From: Pseudomonas beijingensis
GTDB lineage: Bacteria; Pseudomonadota; Gammaproteobacteria; Pseudomonadales; Pseudomonadaceae
Reading direction: 5' to 3'
Assembly (NCBI RefSeq): GCF_030687295.1
Contig: NZ_CP117425.1
Location: forward strand, 2,422,001 to 2,486,000
Length of the DNA: 64,000 nucleotides
Position 1 is the first letter of the stretch, and every line of letters begins with the position of its first letter. The position numbers were made by a program, and so were the translations under genes. The notes below the pieces were generated by a model that did not search any database, was not told the DNA's origin, and saw only the letters and a list, made by a program, of their open reading frames with translations. Shown piece by piece: positions 61,426-64,000 of this stretch.

Positions 61426-62268
61426 ATGGTTTTTTTTCACAGGATGGCCTGGCTGGGCGCAATGCTTATGTTGGGGCTAGCCCCCGTTCATGCAGCGACA
61501 CCTGACGATGGCCAGGCAGCCCGGGCGCTGCTGGAGAAGGCCTTGGCCTATTACCACGACAACGGCGACAAAGCCTTTGCCGCCTTCAGTCGCCAAGGGG
61601 AATTTGTCGACAAGGATCGCTACGTGTTCGTGGTGGATACCCAGGGTGTGATGCTCGCCAGCGGCGGGCCGTCCTCGGCGTTGATCGGGCGGGACGTGTC
61701 CGAGGTGCTGGGGCCGGATTTGCGCAAAGCCTTCAAGGACGCCTTGAAAACCCCCGAGGCCAGTGGCATCCAGCAAGCTGAGTACCGTTGGCAGAACTGG
61801 GCGGACGGCAAGGTCGAGCGCAAACATGTGTATTTCCAGCGTGTTGGTGAGCGAATCCTGGCCGTCGGCTACTACCTGCCACGTGCTTCCGCCGAACAGG
61901 CCAGGGCGCTGTTGGACAAGGCCTCGAGTGACCTGCTGAAAAACGAGAAAGCCACGCTGACGGCGGTTAACTCACTCAAGGGCGGTTATCTGCAGGATGA
62001 TTTGTATGTCTTTGTCGTCGACCTCGATACCCGGCGCTATGTCGGTCATGGCACCAATTTGCGTTTGATCAATACTGACTTTTCCAGGGTCAAGGATCCG
62101 GATGGCAAACCGGTTGGGGAGCCGATCCTGGCCATGATCGGCAAGCAGGATGTGGGGGAGTATGAGTATCGCTGGAAGAATCCGGTGACCGGGAAGGTTG
62201 AGGACAAGCATGCGTATTTGAAGAAGGTTGGGCATTTTCTGGTGGCGGTGGGGTATTACAGTCCTTGA
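61426..62268 (+). CDS. Double Cache domain periplasmic protein
   Basis: A 280-residue secreted protein. The signal peptide ends near AAT (residue 24). Two tandem single-Cache-like units follow: residues about 28-150 (YHDNGDKAFAAFSRQGEFVDKDRYVFVVDTQG ... RILAVGYYLP) and about 153-280 (VNSLKGGYLQDDLYVFVVDLDTRRYVGH ... FLVAVGYYSP). Cache domains bind small metabolites and normally sit in chemoreceptors or kinases. Here no membrane or output domain is present, so it may act as a soluble periplasmic sensor or binding protein. Confidence 0.85.
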   Translation: MVFFHRMAWLGAMLMLGLAPVHAATPDDGQAARALLEKALAYYHDNGDKAFAAFSRQGEFVDKDRYVFVVDTQGVMLASGGPSSALIGRDVSEVLGPDLRKAFKDALKTPEASGIQQAEYRWQNWADGKVERKHVYFQRVGERILAVGYYLPRASAEQARALLDKASSDLLKNEKATLTAVNSLKGGYLQDDLYVFVVDLDTRRYVGHGTNLRLINTDFSRVKDPDGKPVGEPILAMIGKQDVGEYEYRWKNPVTGKVEDKHAYLKKVGHFLVAVGYYSP

Positions 62269-62283
62269 GGGGGGCTTCGTTTG

Positions 62284-62613
62284 GTGTGTATATCCGTTGC
62301 TGCGGTAACGGCTACTTAGGGTTCCGCTCTTACAGCGGGTCACTTTTGGAAGAGCGCCAAAAGTAACCAAAAGCGCTTTGCCCCACCACTCGGCACCTCG
62401 CCTAGGCTCGGTGTGCCCGAACGAAGGCATTGCTCCGTGGGCCGCCGCGAAGGGCCATCCATGGCCCAGCGCGGCTACCTCGGCATCCATGCCGAGGTGC
62501 CCACTGCGCAATGCCTGCGTTCGGCCATCGTGGTTAACGGGGCGCCCCAGATCAAAAACAAAAGCGAGGCGGCCTGATAGCCGACCTGGTTCTTGGTGGG
62601 ACCGCGTTTCTCC
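62284..62613 (+). repeat. Left arm of large inverted repeat, with inserted hairpin-rich segment
   Basis: It begins GGTGTGTATATCCGTTGCTG, with hairpins CCGTTGC/GGTAACGG and ACTTTTGG/CCAAAAGT (62342-62364). A 176-base insert (62390-62565), absent from the right arm, holds 62417-62433 paired with 62508-62524 around two hairpins with CC loops (62452-62467 and 62477-62498). It ends at GACCGCGTTTCTCC. There is no convincing open reading frame. Confidence 0.8.
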
Positions 62614-62970
62614 TGTGGGAGCGAGCTTGCTCGCGAAGCGGAGTGTCAGTCGATGAGGATGTTGGATGTGCCGGCCTCTTCGCGAGCAAGCTCGCTCCCA
62701 CAGAAGTACTGTGGCTCACATGAATTCTGTGACCACTGAAGATCAAATGTGGGAGCGAGCTCGCTCGCGATAGCGGTCGTTCAGTTACAGAGGCGTTGGA
62801 TTTGCTGCCATCATCGCAAGCAAGCTCGCTCCCACAGAAGTACTGCGGCTCACATGAATTCTGTGACCACTGAAGATCCAATGTGGGAGCGAGCTTGCTC
62901 GCGATAGCGGTCGTTCAGTTACAGAGGCGTTGGATTTGCTGCCATCATCGCGAGCAAGCTCGCTCCCACA
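62614..62970. repeat. Three REP doublets in tandem between the arms
   Basis: Doublets lie at about 62615-62702, 62747-62837 and 62881-62970. The spacers between them (AGAAGTACTGYGGCTCACAT plus following) are almost identical, giving a period of about 134 bases. Confidence 0.88.
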
Positions 62971-63138
62971 GGAGAAACGCGGTCCCACCAAGAACCAGAT
63001 CGGCTATCAGGCCGCCTCGTGGTGGGGCAGAAGCGCTTTGGTTACTTTCGACTGGGCCGGCTTCCGGGCTTTTCGAAAGTGACCCGCCGTAAGGGCGGAA
63101 CCCTAAGCCGCCGTTACCGCAGCAACGGATATACACCC
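62971..63138 (-). repeat. Right arm of large inverted repeat
   Basis: Its reverse complement reads GGGTGTATATCCGTTGCTGC at the outer end and ends GACCGCGTTTCTCC, matching the left arm but lacking the 176-base hairpin insert. Confidence 0.8.
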
Positions 63139-63172
63139 GATAAAAGCACCACAGCCGGCCCCCCAGCCAAAA

Positions 63173-64000
63173 TCACCCAGCCACCAACACCCGAATCGCC
63201 TCCAACCGCAACGCCGCCTTCTCAAGCATCGCCAGCCCTTGCTCGCGCTGTTGGCGCAGGGCCACCAGTTCACTGTCGCGCACGGTCGGGTTGACCGCTT
63301 GCAGGGCGGTCAGGCGGGCCAGTTCCTCGTCGGTATCGGCGGCCAGGCGGCGCTGGGCCTCGGCCACGCGTTCGGCGTGACGCGGGGCGATCTTCTCTTC
63401 GCCGGCATTGATCCGTGGCGTGAGCTGGTCGCGCTGGGCCTGGATGAACTTGTTGGCGCTGGCGCGGGGCACGCTTTCGAGTTGGTCGTTCAGGGTTTCG
63501 AACGAAACCCGGGCGGCCAGGTCGTTGCCGTTGGCGTCCAGCAGGCAGCGCAGGGCGGCCGGCGGCAGGTAGCGGCCCAGTTGCAGCGAGCGCGGGGCGA
63601 CCACTTCGCTGACATAAAGCAGTTCCAGCAACACGGTGCCGGGCTTGAGCGCCTTGTTCTTGATCAGCGCCACCGCGGTGTTGCCCATCGAGCCGGACAG
63701 CACCAGGTCCATGCCGCCTTGCACCATCGGATGCTCCCAGGTGATGAACTGCATGTCTTCGCGCGACAGCGCCTGGTTGCGGTCGTAGGTGATGGTCACG
63801 CCTTCGTCGTCGCCCAGCGGGAAGCTGGCGTCGAGCATTTTTTCGCTCGGCTTGAGGATCAGCGCGTTTTCCGAATGGTCCTCGCTGTCGATACCAAATG
63901 CGTCGAACAGGGTTTCCATGTAGATAGGCAGGGCAAACTGATCATCCTGTTCAAGAATGGCTTCCACCAGCGCATCGCCTTCACCGGCGCCGCCGGAGTT
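63173..64000 (-). CDS. rapA: RNA polymerase-associated protein RapA, C-terminal part
   Basis: The last 275 codons of a Swi2/Snf2-type ATPase that recycles RNA polymerase; the helicase part lies beyond the window, and the frame is open to base 64000. The segment [29 protein letters not shown] and the following [27 protein letters not shown] are typical of the RapA C-terminal domain. The stop at 63173 lies 35 bases from the right arm of the inverted repeat. Identity rests on this domain only. Confidence 0.88.
   Translation of the reverse strand, partial: NSGGAGEGDALVEAILEQDDQFALPIYMETLFDAFGIDSEDHSENALILKPSEKMLDASFPLGDDEGVTITYDRNQALSREDMQFITWEHPMVQGGMDLVLSGSMGNTAVALIKNKALKPGTVLLELLYVSEVVAPRSLQLGRYLPPAALRCLLDANGNDLAARVSFETLNDQLESVPRASANKFIQAQRDQLTPRINAGEEKIAPRHAERVAEAQRRLAADTDEELARLTALQAVNPTVRDSELVALRQQREQGLAMLEKAALRLEAIRVLVAG

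Noticed and set aside
1..64000. tRNA, rRNA, insertion sequence or prophage genes
   Set aside because: None was recognised on reading; apart from REP-type repeats the window looks like ordinary core chromosome.

Overview
The window is a chromosomal segment of a Pseudomonas, most likely of the P. fluorescens group. The evidence is a GC-rich genome, a complete Entner-Doudoroff and glucose-uptake supercluster in the usual pseudomonad order, a phaJ1 - lysophospholipase - fadD2 - fadD1 block and an imelysin - bifA - sodB - argO - argP block ordered as I remember them from P. aeruginosa, and dozens of REP hairpins (core GTGGGAGCGAGCTTGCTCGC) between genes. No tRNA, rRNA, insertion sequence, prophage or CRISPR array was seen. 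Both ends cut a gene: arcD-like antiporter on the left, rapA on the right.

Layout. 1-2.4 kb: antiporter start, CaiB/BaiF CoA-transferase, YbaN-like protein. 2.4-7.5 kb: Fur-controlled heme sensing and breakdown operon (hxuI sigma, hxuR anti-sigma, hxuA TonB receptor, hemO). 7.6-26.8 kb: glucose catabolism: gapA divergent from edd-glk-gltR-gltS, an AGE-family sugar isomerase, the gtsABCD glucose ABC transporter, oprB, a hexose-6-phosphate mutarotase, then hexR divergent from zwf-pgl-eda. Candidate HexR boxes lie at both divergent promoters, and A-rich Hfq/Crc (CA) motifs precede several sugar genes. 27-33 kb: PLP enzyme, stress-type four-helix protein, aromatic-acid type efflux operon (FUSC, DUF1656, HlyD). 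32.7-38.1 kb: phaJ1, monoacylglycerol-lipase-like hydrolase, fadD2, fadD1. 38.3-42.2 kb: small and hypothetical proteins, CsbD, YihY-def. 42.3-45.6 kb: gluconate regulon (gntR, gntK, gntP) with three copies of a GntR-type operator. 45.7-52.3 kb: alaC, LysE-like exporter, small enzymes, and an ECF42-type sigma gene with its YciI (DGPF) and AHSA1 companions. 52.3-61.2 kb: tandem REP array, imelysin lipoprotein, bifA, sodB, argO, argP, an SDR epimerase and a coiled-coil protein. 61.4-64 kb: double-Cache protein, a 0.85-kb inverted-repeat structure, rapA C-terminus.

The most important anomalies are four conserved genes whose frames are broken by 1-2 extra bases (gtsD, fadD1, bifA, argO). This suggests consensus errors or, if real, loss of glucose uptake, fatty acid activation, c-di-GMP turnover and arginine export functions. 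Other unexplained structure: an identically spaced promoter module shared by the isomerase gene and gtsA; REP doublets nested inside other REPs on both sides of gtsBCD; a 137-bp tandem REP array; and a large imperfect inverted repeat near the right end, whose left arm contains a segment that can fold into a three-way junction.
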